Part shown: positions 53,916-63,900 of the stretch, piece after piece
Position numbering within the stretch: position 1 is the first letter of the stretch
Layout: each line of letters starts with the position of its first letter
Assembly (NCBI GenBank): GCA_947258715.1
Contig: CAMYJH010000031.1
Location: forward strand, 1-64,000
Direction: 5' to 3'
Source of the DNA: an uncultured Gammaproteobacteria bacterium
Lineage (GTDB): Bacteria; Pseudomonadota; Gammaproteobacteria; HK1
Length of the DNA: 64,000 nucleotides
The notes under the pieces: model-generated
What the model saw: only the letters and a program-made list of their open reading frames with translations
Database searches by the model: none
Told to the model about the DNA's origin: nothing
Position numbers and translations under genes: made by a program

Positions 53916-54017
53916 GTGATTCGTGATTGGTGATTAGTGATTAGTGGCATCCAAGTCGGGGACTCGCTTGATACAAGCTTTCCGCCGCCAATCGCCAATC
54001 ACCAGTTACGAATCACT
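53916..54017. repeat. 7-bp-periodic inverted repeat
   Basis: Left heptamers GTGATTC, GTGATTG, GTGATTA, GTGATTA start at 53916; the right arm CGCCAATCGCCAATCACC... ends at 54017. It sits between two same-strand genes and resembles the element at 38275. Confidence 0.7.
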
Positions 54018-54061
54018 TATCCCAAGTAACTTTTCACCGATAACCATTTCAATTAACCCGC

Positions 54062-54763
54062 GTGGACGAACTGACCCTCGCCAACAAGATCGCCATCTGG
54101 ATCCTTCCGGTGGTGTTCGGCATCACCGTGCACGAGGCGGCCCACGGCTGGGTGGCGAACCGCTTCGGCGACCCGACCGCGCGCCTGGCGGGCCGACTGA
54201 CGCTCAATCCTCTAAAGCACGTGGACCCCGTGGGCACGGTGGTGGTGCCGCTGCTGTTGCTGTTTTTCAGCGGATTTATTCTGGGGTGGGCGAAACCGGT
54301 GCCGGTGGACGCCCGTCGGCTCAATAATCCGCGCCGCGACATGGCCATCGTGGCGCTGGCAGGACCGGGGTCGAACATCCTCATGGCCCTACTGTGGGCG
54401 CTGGTGGTCAAGCTCGCGCTGTTCTACCATAGCGCTCTAAGCGGTGCCGCGGTGCTGCTGGTTTTTATGGGCGTTGCCGGCGTCTTCATCAACACTATTC
54501 TGTGCGTATTGAATCTCTTGCCCCTGCCTCCACTGGACGGAGGCCGTATTCTGATCAGCCTGCTGCCGCCACGCTGGGCGTCGGTGGTGGGGCGCATGGA
54601 GCCGTTCGGGCTGGTAATCATTCTCATTCTTCTGCTGACCGGCGTGTTGGGGCGGATCCTCTATCCAGCGCTTGATTTCGTGGGCCTATCGCTCAATTTT
54701 TTAATCGGAGTCTCGCCCGACTTCTTTTTCTCAACCCTTGCAGCCTTGTTGGGAGCCGGCTGA
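54062..54763 (+). CDS. site-2 protease, M50 family membrane metalloprotease
   Basis: A 233-residue intramembrane zinc protease of the short, PDZ-less M50 type. The zinc motif HEAAH lies near residues 24-28 in the first TM helix, and the second motif NLLPLPPLDGGRI near the C-terminus supplies the third ligand. Five or so TM segments are apparent. The start is GTG at 54062. The gene is immediately upstream of trpS (one base gap between stop and start), the typical arrangement. Substrate unknown. Confidence 0.93.
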   Translation: MDELTLANKIAIWILPVVFGITVHEAAHGWVANRFGDPTARLAGRLTLNPLKHVDPVGTVVVPLLLLFFSGFILGWAKPVPVDARRLNNPRRDMAIVALAGPGSNILMALLWALVVKLALFYHSALSGAAVLLVFMGVAGVFINTILCVLNLLPLPPLDGGRILISLLPPRWASVVGRMEPFGLVIILILLLTGVLGRILYPALDFVGLSLNFLIGVSPDFFFSTLAALLGAG

Positions 54764-54764
54764 G

Positions 54765-55982
54765 TTGGTAACCGTACCTACGCAACATCAACGCGTCCTT
54801 TCCGGGATGCGTCCCACCGGCGCGCTTCATTTGGGCCACTACCACGGCGTGCTCAAAAACTGGGTCGAGCTGCAACATCAGTTCGAGTGCTTCTTTTTCG
54901 TTGCAGACTGGCACGCCCTGACGACGCACTACGAAGACGTGAACGTCATCGGCGAAAACGTATGGGACATGGTCATCGACTGGCTCGCGGCCGGCATCGA
55001 CCCCGGTGACTCGACTCTGTTCATCCAGTCCCGGGTGCCGGAGCACGCCGAGCTCCATCTGCTGCTTTCCATGTTTACGCCGCTCGGCTGGCTAGAGCGC
55101 GTGCCGAGTTACAAGGATCAGCAGGAAAAGCTCAAGGAGCTCGACCTCGCAACCTACGGATTCCTCGGTTACCCGCTGCTTCAAAGCGCGGACATTCTGG
55201 CCTATAAGGCCGGCATCGTCCCCGTGGGCGAAGACCAGGTTGCGCATGTGGAACTGACCCGGGAGATCGCCCGGCGCTTCAATTTTCTCTACGGTCGCGC
55301 GCCGAATTTCGAACAAAAAGCTGAGGCGGCGACGCGCAAAATGGGAAAAAAAAACGCCAGGCTGTACCGCGAGCTGCGCAAGCGCTTTCAGGAGCAGGGC
55401 GACGTGCAGGCGCTGGACACGGGTCGGGCGCTGGTGGAAAGCCAGCAAAACATCACCCTGGGTGACCGGGAGCGGCTGTTTGGCTATCTGGAAGGGGGTG
55501 GCAAGGTGATCCTGCCGGAGCCCCAGGCCTGGCTCACGCCGGCGTCGAAAATGGTTGGTATCGACGGACAGAAGATGTCCAAATCTTACCAGAACGTGAT
55601 CACCCTGCGGGAAGAGCAGGACTCGGTGGTGTCCAAAATTCGAACCATGCCCACGGACCCCGCCCGGGTGCGCCGCTCCGATCCGGGAACGCCGGAAAAA
55701 TGTCCGGTGTGGGAACTGCACAACATTTATTCCGATGAAGAACGAAAGAACTGGGTGCAGGAAGGCTGCACCAGCGCAAAAATCGGTTGCCTGGACTGCA
55801 AGCAACCCATCATTGACGCCATTCTGGTGGAGCTCGAGCCGTTGAGGGAGCGGGCGAAACAGTATCTCGAGCAGCCAGACGTGGTACGCTCCATAGTTAC
55901 GGAAGGATGCGACGCGGCGCGCGACGCTGCCCGGGAAACTCTGGAGGACGTGCGCGAAGCGATGGGGCTCACTTATCGATGA
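54765..55982 (+). CDS. trpS: tryptophan--tRNA ligase
   Basis: A 405-residue class I aminoacyl-tRNA synthetase. HIGH-type motif HLGHYHG and the KMSKS motif (GQKMSKSYQN) are present, as are SGMRPTGALHLGH and ADWHAL. It has an insert between the two motifs (about 180-265: KKNARLYRELRKRF... LGDRERLFGYLEGGG) and is longer than E. coli TrpS (334), similar to the Pseudomonas form. The TTG at 54765, right after the protease stop, is the best start since no ATG or GTG gives a proper N-terminus. A GGGAG lies upstream. Its last bases overlap the scpA ATG. Confidence 0.95.
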   Translation: MVTVPTQHQRVLSGMRPTGALHLGHYHGVLKNWVELQHQFECFFFVADWHALTTHYEDVNVIGENVWDMVIDWLAAGIDPGDSTLFIQSRVPEHAELHLLLSMFTPLGWLERVPSYKDQQEKLKELDLATYGFLGYPLLQSADILAYKAGIVPVGEDQVAHVELTREIARRFNFLYGRAPNFEQKAEAATRKMGKKNARLYRELRKRFQEQGDVQALDTGRALVESQQNITLGDRERLFGYLEGGGKVILPEPQAWLTPASKMVGIDGQKMSKSYQNVITLREEQDSVVSKIRTMPTDPARVRRSDPGTPEKCPVWELHNIYSDEERKNWVQEGCTSAKIGCLDCKQPIIDAILVELEPLRERAKQYLEQPDVVRSIVTEGCDAARDAARETLEDVREAMGLTYR

Positions 55983-56815
55983 CGGGTGCCGAAGGGCAGG
56001 TGGACAGTCGCATGCTCGATGCGGAGGATCCGCGCCAGCAGGAAATGCCTTTCGCCATAGTCGAAGGGTCACCGATCACCGATCTTCCCAGAGATCTCTA
56101 CATTCCGCCCCACGCCCTGGAGGTCTTCCTGGAGACCTTCGAAGGGCCGCTGGATCTGCTGCTCTATCTGATCAAGCGCCAGAACCTGGACATTCTGGAC
56201 ATCCCCATTGCCGAGATTACCCGCCAGTACGTCGAATACGTGGAGCTGATGAAGGAGCTGCGGCTGGAGCTCGCGGCGGAGTATCTGGTGATGGCGGCCA
56301 TGCTGGCGGAGATCAAGTCGCGCATGCTGCTGCCTCGGCCCCAAGACGAGGACGGTGAAGAAGAAGATCCACGCGCCGGTCTTGTACGCCGTCTGCAGGA
56401 ATACGAGCGCTACAAGCAGGCGGCTGAAGCCTTAGAAACGCTACCACGGGTGGGCCGGGACATCTTCGAAGCCCGCGTGCTGGCACCCTATGCCGAGGCG
56501 GTCAAGGTTCAGCCCACGGTCACGATGGACGATCTGATTTCGGCTATGCGGGACGTTCTGTCGCGGGCGGAGATGTTTTCCCACCATCACGTACAAATGG
56601 AGCCGCTGTCTGTGCGTGAGCGTATGAGTATTATTCTCGGCGCAGTGAAGGGCGATGAGTTCATCGAGTTCAGCTCCATGTTTACCCCGGAGGAGGGGCG
56701 GCAGGGCGCGGTGGTGACGCTGCTGGCGGTGCTGGAGCTGATCAAGGATTCCCTTATCGAGCTGGTTCAGTCGCGTCCTTTCGGACCCATCCACATAAAG
56801 GCGACGGGTACATGA
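55979..56815 (+). CDS. scpA: segregation and condensation protein A
   Basis: A 278-residue kleisin that with ScpB and Smc condenses and segregates the chromosome. The N-terminal domain contains the conserved FEGPLDLLLYLIKRQNLDILDIPIAEIT, followed by an acidic middle part (QDEDGEEEDP) and a C-terminal winged helix (GAVVTLLAVLELIKDSLIELVQ). The ATG overlaps the trpS stop (ATGA). Its own TGA overlaps the scpB ATG, indicating translational coupling throughout. Confidence 0.97.
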   Translation: MTGAEGQVDSRMLDAEDPRQQEMPFAIVEGSPITDLPRDLYIPPHALEVFLETFEGPLDLLLYLIKRQNLDILDIPIAEITRQYVEYVELMKELRLELAAEYLVMAAMLAEIKSRMLLPRPQDEDGEEEDPRAGLVRRLQEYERYKQAAEALETLPRVGRDIFEARVLAPYAEAVKVQPTVTMDDLISAMRDVLSRAEMFSHHHVQMEPLSVRERMSIILGAVKGDEFIEFSSMFTPEEGRQGAVVTLLAVLELIKDSLIELVQSRPFGPIHIKATGT

Positions 56816-57507
56816 GTCCGGATAGCTTGAAGCACGTTATCGAAGCCGCGCTGCTGGCGGCGGGACGGCCACTTCGAGTGGAGGACATCATTGCGCTGTT
56901 TGAACAAAGCGACGATCTGCCCCAGCGGAGTGAGATTCAGGACGCGCTGGCCCAGTTGTCTGCAGACTGGGAGGCGCGCGCGCTAGAGCTGGTGGAGGTC
57001 TCGAGCGGGTTTCGCCTCCAGGTGCGCAAGGAATTCTCCCTCTGGATGGGCAGACTGTGGGCCGAGCGTCCGCCGAGATACTCGCGCGCGCTGATGGAAA
57101 CGCTCGCCCTAATTGCTTATCGTCAGCCCATCACCCGCGGCGAGATCGAAGATGTCCGCGGCGTGAGCGTGAGCCCCAACATTATCCGCACGCTGCTCGA
57201 GCGCGAGTGGATCCGGGTCGTGGGACGCCGGGAGGTGCCCGGTCGCCCGGAACTTTTCGCCACCACGACGCTATTTCTCGACGACTTCGGGCTCAAGGCG
57301 CTGGCCGAAATGCCGACGCTGGCTGAAATCCGCGACCTGGACCCGCATCCGGAGGATCTCTTTGCTGAGATGTCCGCGCCGGTGCCAGTGTCTCTGGCAG
57401 TGAATGTCTCTGCACAGGGGCTCGATGTTCATCCCCCCCCGAACGGAGGGCCGGATGACCAGGCCGGGCAAGTGTCCCTTTCCGAAGCGAAAGAGACCAC
57501 CGACTGA
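56812..57507 (+). CDS. scpB: segregation and condensation protein B
   Basis: A 231-residue winged-helix protein that binds ScpA. Typical features are the N-terminal LKHVIEAALLAAGRPLRVEDI and the second domain with ALMETLALIAYRQPITRGEIEDVRGVSVSPNIIRTLLEREWI and GRPELFATTTLFLDDFGLKALAEMP. The C-terminal 50 residues are low-complexity and probably flexible. The ATG overlaps the scpA stop codon by four bases. Confidence 0.97.
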   Translation: MSPDSLKHVIEAALLAAGRPLRVEDIIALFEQSDDLPQRSEIQDALAQLSADWEARALELVEVSSGFRLQVRKEFSLWMGRLWAERPPRYSRALMETLALIAYRQPITRGEIEDVRGVSVSPNIIRTLLEREWIRVVGRREVPGRPELFATTTLFLDDFGLKALAEMPTLAEIRDLDPHPEDLFAEMSAPVPVSLAVNVSAQGLDVHPPPNGGPDDQAGQVSLSEAKETTD

Positions 57508-57513
57508 AGAATA

Positions 57514-58329
57514 TTGCCTGGCGTAATTTCCCCGGGGGAGAAGCTGCAGAAAGTGCTGGCGCGCGCCGGGCTGGGCTCTCGTCGCGCGATTGAAGACTGG
57601 ATCCGGGCCGGCCGGATTAAGGTCAACGGTGAGCCGGCCGACATCGGTGCCCGCATCGGCGACAAAGACGTCGTCCACCTGGATGGCCGGCGCCTTCGTC
57701 TGCCGCAATCCCGCCCGGCCTTGCGTGTGCTCATGTACCACAAGCCGGCCGGCGAGGTTTGCACCCGCAGGGACTCCGAAGGACGCCCCACCGTGTTCGA
57801 AAACCTGCCCAAGATTCGCAGTGAACGCTGGGTGGCGGTCGGACGACTGGACGTCAGCACAAGCGGACTGCTCTTGTTCACCAACGACGGCGAGTTTGCC
57901 AACCGGCTGATGCATCCTTCCGCGGCGGTGGAGCGGGAATATGCCGTGCGCGTTCGCGGACGCGCCGGCGCGGAAACGCTCGAGCGGCTGCGAAGGGGCG
58001 TCAGGCTCGAAGACGGCATGGCGCGCTTCGATTCTATTGCTCCCGCGGGCGGCGAGGGCTCCAACCAGTGGTTTCACGTCGTGATTAAAGAAGGACGCAA
58101 ACGTGAGGTGCGCAGGCTGTGGGCGTCTCAGGGTGTCGACGTGAGCCGGCTCATCCGAGTCCGATACGGCAATGCCAGTTTGCCCAGGAGACTGCGGGCG
58201 GGGCGTTATCTCGAGTTGGAGAACTCGGAGCTGGATGCGTTGTGCGGGCTTGTGGGTTATGAGCCACCCAAGTCGCCACCCGTGGGTCGTTCGCAGACAA
58301 GGAAGTCCGCGCGGCGGCGAAAAAGGTAA
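57514..58329 (+). CDS. rluB: 23S rRNA pseudouridine 2605 synthase
   Basis: A 271-residue pseudouridine synthase of the RsuA/RluB family that modifies U2605 (E. coli numbering) of 23S rRNA. It has an S4 RNA-binding domain (KLQKVLARAGLGSRRAIEDWIRAGRIKVNG) and the catalytic motif GRLDVSTSGLLLFTNDG with its aspartate. KREVRRLW is also characteristic. The C-terminus is basic. It starts with TTG (57514), six bases after scpB, completing the canonical trpS-scpA-scpB-rluB block. RluE/RsuA are alternative members, but context favours RluB. Confidence 0.95.
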   Translation: MPGVISPGEKLQKVLARAGLGSRRAIEDWIRAGRIKVNGEPADIGARIGDKDVVHLDGRRLRLPQSRPALRVLMYHKPAGEVCTRRDSEGRPTVFENLPKIRSERWVAVGRLDVSTSGLLLFTNDGEFANRLMHPSAAVEREYAVRVRGRAGAETLERLRRGVRLEDGMARFDSIAPAGGEGSNQWFHVVIKEGRKREVRRLWASQGVDVSRLIRVRYGNASLPRRLRAGRYLELENSELDALCGLVGYEPPKSPPVGRSQTRKSARRRKR

Positions 58330-58349
58330 CGCGTAATGAGTTACGCGTG
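58328..58349. repeat. short heptamer palindrome after rluB
   Basis: GTAACGC, GTAATGA, GTTACGC and GT overlap the rluB stop region. GTAACGCGTAA.../...TTACGCGT can pair. It is of the same type as the larger arrays. Confidence 0.55.
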
Positions 58350-58426
58350 CGGCGAAAAAAAGGCCTGCATGTTGATCCATTGGCAGCGCGAAATGCGCTG
58401 CGTGTATTGCCCATGACGCTTCACCG

Positions 58427-59074
58427 ATGAAGGAGAGATATCGCGATCTCTATAGACGTCTTCTCAACGCTTACGGCCCGCAGAACTGGTGGCCTGCGGA
58501 CGATGCCTTCGAGATGATGCTTGGCGCCATTCTGATTCAGCACACCGCGTGGCTGAACGCGAGCCGCGCAATCGAGAATCTGCGAAGCGTCGGCCTGCTC
58601 GCACCCGGGACGCTAGACGGGGCCGGGTTCGAACGCCTTACAGACCTCATTCGGCCAGCCGGGGTTTACAAGGTCAAAGCCCGGCGCATTCAAGCCTTTG
58701 TCCGCTGGTACCGTTCCGAAGGCGAATATTCCGCGCTGCGGACCCTTCCTACTGCCGAACTTCGACAGTCCTTGTTGCTCGTCCACGGCATCGGCCCGGA
58801 GACCGCCGACGACATTCTCGTTTATGCCTTCGGGCGTCCGGTATTCGTCGTCGATGCATATGCGCGGCGCTTATTCGCTCGCTACGGTCTCACCCGGGGA
58901 GACGAAAAGTATCCGCAGCTCAAGAAAAGGGTTGAAGTTGGGTTCCCCGGCGACGCCGCGGCCCTGGGAGAGTTTCACGCGCTCATCGTCGAGCACGGAA
59001 AACGAATCTGTCGACCGAAACCCTCATGCGAAAGCTGTTGCCTGAGGGAGGGTTGTGCGCGCGTGTTGAACTGA
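58427..59074 (+). CDS. endonuclease III-domain DNA glycosylase
   Basis: A 215-residue HhH-GPD base-excision repair protein with a C-terminal [4Fe-4S] cluster (CRPKPSCESCCLREGC, pattern C-x5-C-x2-C-x5-C). The helix-hairpin-helix is LLLVHGIGPETADDILVYAF, followed by the catalytic aspartate in VVDAYARR. The lysine used by bifunctional endonuclease III (GVGRKTA) aligns with glutamate here (GIGPETA), so strand cleavage is not expected. It is therefore probably a monofunctional glycosylase, perhaps of the MagIII-like type that removes 3-methyladenine. ATG at 58427 with GGAGAG upstream. Confidence 0.9.
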   Translation: MKERYRDLYRRLLNAYGPQNWWPADDAFEMMLGAILIQHTAWLNASRAIENLRSVGLLAPGTLDGAGFERLTDLIRPAGVYKVKARRIQAFVRWYRSEGEYSALRTLPTAELRQSLLLVHGIGPETADDILVYAFGRPVFVVDAYARRLFARYGLTRGDEKYPQLKKRVEVGFPGDAAALGEFHALIVEHGKRICRPKPSCESCCLREGCARVLN

Positions 59075-59092
59075 ATAGCTGGCGCGTGGAGC

Positions 59093-59274
59093 GTAACAGG
59101 TAATGCGTAATGGGTGACGCGTAACGCGACTTGACAGGGTACTCGGGCCGATTACGCTGCTTGCATCACGCATCACGCATCACGCATCACGCATCACGCA
59201 TCACGCATCACGCATCACGCATCACGCATCACGCATCACGCATCCACGCATCACGCATCACGCATCACGCATCA
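59093..59274. repeat. 7-bp tandem array (GCATCAC)n with opposite-strand arm
   Basis: Left units GTAACAG, GTAATGC, GTAATGG, GTGACGC, GTAACGC (59093-59127) face about 16 copies of GCATCAC (59163-59274), with one 8-base unit at 59240-59247. The array lies between convergent genes and its last unit contains the stop codon (TCA on this strand, 59272-59274) of the SPOR-domain gene. Likely length-variable. Confidence 0.93.
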
Positions 59275-60714
59275 GCGCTTTACTCCCTGAAGCTCGCTCA
59301 CGGCCATGATCGACGGATCTCCCACGTCCTGCAGCAGCGCCGGTGGCAGGCTGCCTGCAGCTTGTCCGGCCGTTTCTTCGGAATCGAACATTCCGTACAG
59401 AACCCGGTAACGGGTATACGGATTGGTGGTTTCCAATAGGCTCAAGTCGAGCTCAGGATAATCCGCCTGAAGGCGCCGGGCGCTGTCCACATTGTCCGTG
59501 GCGAAAACCTGCAGCGTGTATTTGCTTGCGCCCACACCCGCGACCGGCTCGTCGATACCGCCCTCGTCACGCAGGCTGCTTAAAGATTTTACCAATGGAA
59601 CCGGTTGCGCCTGGCGAATTTTCTGCGGCAGCTCTGCGTAGGCGCTACGGGCCGCTTCCTCGGAATCAAAGGCACCGTAAACGACACGGTAGCGGGGTTC
59701 ATTGCGGGCGCCCACCAGCACCCGTAGATCGACATCCGGGTTAGCCGCGATCAGATTCTGGATCTCGTGCAGATGGTTCATGGTGAACAGCTCAAGCGTG
59801 TACGCGTGAGCCGGCTGGGCGTCGAGCCACTCGCTATCCGACACGGACGTCGTCGTTTCTTGCCCCAAAACCCGGGGCTGATGGGGTGCGGGATCGCTGG
59901 CGGCGACATTATTCACTGACGCCGATTCGACCCCAGGATCCGAACTGCTCGCCGCCGCCGCAGTTCGGGACTGCGCCGATTGCTGCGAGGCGGTCACATT
60001 CATCGTCGCCGTCAAGTCTTCGCTCAGACTCGAATCGCTTACGGCCACGTCCTCCGCGGGCTGTGCGGGAAGGCTCCTGAACTCGATCACGAACTCTGAA
60101 ATGCCCAGGAAAGACGCGAACTCCGAGAGCCGCCTGCCCATCTCTGCGGCATACGCAGCCTCTTGAGTGTCCAACAGGGCGTTTTGCGCTTTGATTTCAT
60201 CACTTATGAGCTTGACCAGACCATTGAACCAGGGCGCCGAATAGGCCTCTCTCTTCTCCGCATAGGTGAGGTGGCTCCAGCTTTCCTTGAAGCTTGCGAT
60301 GCTGAATGCGCTGAAGTCTTTCTCAATCACGAACTCGTCAATCAGGGAACGGGCCCTGGAAACGGGCGGAGCGTGTGCCTGCGGGTCCTCCGCGCTCTCA
60401 CCCTCGTGTTCGCCGCCTGGTACCAGCATCCAGACGATTCCGGTGAGTAGCACGATGACGATCAAAAGGGCGGCGGGGGAAATGCGTTTAGCCCCGTAAT
60501 GACCCGCAATGCTTACCTTGGTGGTAGGGTCCTCCGAGTAGGCCTGCGGAGGAGGCGGTGGGACCTCGCGGACGATTGCGACCGTTCCATTAACGATATC
60601 GTCGACGAGGGTGCGCCGGCGATGAAGATATTCGCCCTCCTCGAGATTGCCCAGCGCGTACTCTCGCGCCAGCTTTCTCAGTTGGGACTTGTTGAGGACA
60701 ATATTCGACGACAT
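59272..60714 (-). CDS. membrane-anchored protein with two SPOR-like repeats
   Basis: A 480-residue protein. Residues 1-50 form a small SHOCT-like segment ([32 protein letters not shown]). A single TM helix (about 78-98) follows a Pro-rich linker. An extracytoplasmic helical part (about 110-210) and a Ser/Ala-rich spacer lead to two SPOR-like repeats: YTLELF...[22 protein letters not shown] and YTLQVF...[26 protein letters not shown] domains bind denuded peptidoglycan at division sites. I choose the ATG at 60712-60714 because the 19 codons before it are not protein-like. It lies 186 bp downstream of the long FGE-like gene on the same strand, and they may act together. Overall function unknown. 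Confidence 0.8.
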   Translation of the reverse strand: MSSNIVLNKSQLRKLAREYALGNLEEGEYLHRRRTLVDDIVNGTVAIVREVPPPPPQAYSEDPTTKVSIAGHYGAKRISPAALLIVIVLLTGIVWMLVPGGEHEGESAEDPQAHAPPVSRARSLIDEFVIEKDFSAFSIASFKESWSHLTYAEKREAYSAPWFNGLVKLISDEIKAQNALLDTQEAAYAAEMGRRLSEFASFLGISEFVIEFRSLPAQPAEDVAVSDSSLSEDLTATMNVTASQQSAQSRTAAAASSSDPGVESASVNNVAASDPAPHQPRVLGQETTTSVSDSEWLDAQPAHAYTLELFTMNHLHEIQNLIAANPDVDLRVLVGARNEPRYRVVYGAFDSEEAARSAYAELPQKIRQAQPVPLVKSLSSLRDEGGIDEPVAGVGASKYTLQVFATDNVDSARRLQADYPELDLSLLETTNPYTRYRVLYGMFDSEETAGQAAGSLPPALLQDVGDPSIMAVSELQGVKR

Positions 60715-60900
60715 TTCGATACCAATGCCGTCTCTACGGCATTCTTTTCCAGTCCGAATAAGCCAGAACACTCATTTTTATTATTCTCGTCCACGATTGC
60801 CCATACCTCCACCTGGATTTTGTCGGAAAGCGGCTCAGTTCAGGGTCGTAGCCGGGTCGCTTGCATTGACTCATGGGATCCGGTACGGCTTTGCAAATAT

Positions 60901-63900
60901 TCATCCCATCTCACGGACCAGACGGAAGCCCGTTATCCCGTCCGGTCGACCGCTATGACTGCGGGAGATGGAAACGTCGCAGCGGCTGAGCGGATCCTGA
61001 TAGGTGCCGCCACGGGCCTTCAGTCCAGCAGCCGTACTTACCCACTCCTGCGCGTTGCCCACGTAGTTTGCGAGCCCCCAGCCATTCTCCTCCCCCGACG
61101 CGGCATCGACTAGGGCGTAGCCGGAAATCACGCTGCCAGCCGCGGTCACGCGGCAATTGTATTTCTTGGCTGGCGGTCCCCCGGCCGCACTCGTGGCGTG
61201 TTCCCACTCTTCCTCGGTGGGCAGGCGATAAACGATTTTGTGTCCCGCCGTCTTGCTTGCCTCTTCGGACAACCAGCGCGCGTACTCCTCCGCTTCGTTT
61301 GCCGAGATACTCGTCAAGGGCAATGTTGCCTTGATACTCGACAGGCTTCTGCATCTGCCTGTGGACTTGCAGTAGTCGTTGAAGTCGCTGCCGCTGATCT
61401 CGTATTTGCTGATTGCAAACGGTGCCCTGATGGCGTCTCCGGCAGGGACCACCACCATCCGCGGACCCTTGGCGCGGCCTATGAGATCCCAGCACTCTCC
61501 ACCCCTTCTCCGGCCGTAACCGGCAAGGTCCTTTTTGCATTCCCCGCGGCGGAGTGGGGCGATTTGGATCCGCCGAAACTTCGGATTGTCCGACCAAAGC
61601 TGCTGAATCGAGTGATAAATATTGTCGAATTTTGCCTGATCCTCCGTCGATCTCGATCGCCTCGCAGCCTCGGCATAGCGCTGATACTCGTCGTTCGCCT
61701 TTTTCATGCTGGACTTGAGGATGCGTTCGAAGGCGGGCAGGTCGGACGGCGTCGGGTTCTTGTTTCGAGCCGCTTCCAGGCTACTCCGGGCCGCATTGAG
61801 TCGGCCCGACGCAATCAGCTTCATGCCGTCTAAAATCTCGTTCGTCGGCAGTTCGACCTCGATTCCCTTGAACGACGATTCACCAAAGTGCCTGATTGAG
61901 GCTTCCAGGAGACTGGCGGCGGCGAGCTTGTCTGTTTTACCCAGCGAACGGATGTGCCCGGCGAGCTGGCTGCTCAAATCCTTGCTCAGCGACGCATAGC
62001 CGCTGGGAGAGAAAGCGCGAAATTCGGCTAGCGGGCCGCCCAAAATTTCTAAATCTCGCGCGTTCAGGATCCGTGCCGCCCTGATCCTCTTTCCGACGAT
62101 GGATGCCAGCGATTCGTGAAGCGCTTGCGCCTCATCGGGAAACAAGGCCCTGAATTCGTCCATGCGTTGATGCAGCGATGTGATCCGCAGATCCTTTGAT
62201 TTGGCGAGCTCGCGGATCCGGTTGCCACGGATTTCAGCGTACTCCTCTAACAGCTCGGGATAGCGTTCCGGAAAATCAGCCTCCAGTTGCCGTAGTTTCG
62301 ACTTGGTCGCGACCACGTCGATTTCACCGCTGCCGTCAAAGAGTCTGTGAAGCGAAATTTCAAGCTGCCGCTTCTTCACCTCCGACTGAAAGCTGGCGAC
62401 AGCAAGGCTGAGCTCTTCGAAACCCGGGGCAAGCTCGAGACCCCGGGTGGCGAGCGTTAGCGCCTGCTCGAAATCAGGCCGTCCTTGATCGATTCGGCTC
62501 CGGGCCAGCCGGATATAGGCGTGGGCCAGCTTAATCGGAGCATCACGGGCCAGAAAGGGGTCGTCTTCCGGCACGCCTTCGGCCCTGATGCCGGCGAGCT
62601 TGGCGTTGGCGTCCTGGATGTCGTCTCTTTCCGCGGCTGCCGTAAAGCCATTCTTCAAAGCGTCGATACGCGCCAGCCGCTGCTCTTGTTCGCGCTGTTT
62701 GCGCCACTTTTCCTGAGCGATAAGAATAGCCCGTTCGAAATCTTCGAAGTTCCTGAGTTCGGGGTGATATGCGCGGCCGCGGTCGACAAAGGCAAGCGCT
62801 TCAATGAAACGTTCAGATTCGAACGCGGATTTGGCATTCTGCAGGAAGAGGCGGGCCGTTTGGTTGCGAACCTGCTCAAGGCCCGGATCGCCTTCCGGTA
62901 GCAGGGCGATGAGGTCTTTGTAAGGCGCTTTCAATTTGATTTCCCAGTCGCTGGAGAATTCTGGCGTGGCCAGCAATCCGGAGATGGTTTGAACGCGTTG
63001 GCTAACGGCCGCCTGACGTTCAGGTGTCAATTGGAGACTGTGACCGGCCTGCTCTTCAATCCTTGAAAGAAGTTGACGTTGCTTCATCAGGTAGGGGATA
63101 TCAAACAGGTTCGAATATTGCATTAGCACCCGCTCGCTCTCTGCCCAGTTGCGTTGCGCGGTGCTTGTTCTCAGCTGGTCGTGGAAAAGTCCCCTGAGCT
63201 TTTCCTGCATCTCGGCTAGAAGCTTAGATTTCGGGCTCAGGGCTTCGAGCAAGATCAAATCGTCCTGGATTTCGAGAAAATCGGGAAGGGTGTTGAGCGA
63301 AGCAAGTCGCGGCCCGACGCGCTGCTCGATCTCGGCAACACGGCGCTGGCTGGCAATGCGCTGAAATTCAGACTGTAGGCGAAAGCGCAGGTCCCTAAGC
63401 TTCGAGTCGCCCGCAGCATAGGTTAGTCCGGCCCGGAGCAGAGCGTCGGCGCGTCCGTAGGCCTTGCGGTCAATGGCTGCTTCGGCCAGCTCGCCGTACC
63501 GGAATCGTAAACGCTGGTCCGTGAGTAAAGGGTGTTGAGGATCGATCTGTCTCACCAGGTCGATGATGTCACCGATGTCACGGCCATTTTTCTCCGCCAG
63601 CAGACGGCCGTCCTCTAGATAACGGGTATAGTCGTCGTTCAGCTCAGCCAGCTTCAAGGCCTTTTCCTGATTAAGAAGAGCTCTGCGCTCGAGCACTTCC
63701 GCGGAATCGGGATAAAGTCGGTCCAGCTCCGAAATCAGAGCACTGGCGGCGGCAAAGTCGTAACGATTCCCGTCGACGTTGAACGCTTCACGAATCTTCT
63801 TATCAAAGACGGTCATGATCGCCGACTTCACGCGCTCGACCTCTTTTAGCTCCCGCTGCCAGTCGAGGTCGTAGGGGGCTATGAGCGAAAGCATTTCACT

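Noticed and set aside
59163-59274. Possible CRISPR array
   Set aside because: Units are 7 bp with no spacers; it is a simple tandem repeat with an opposing arm, and no cas gene is near.
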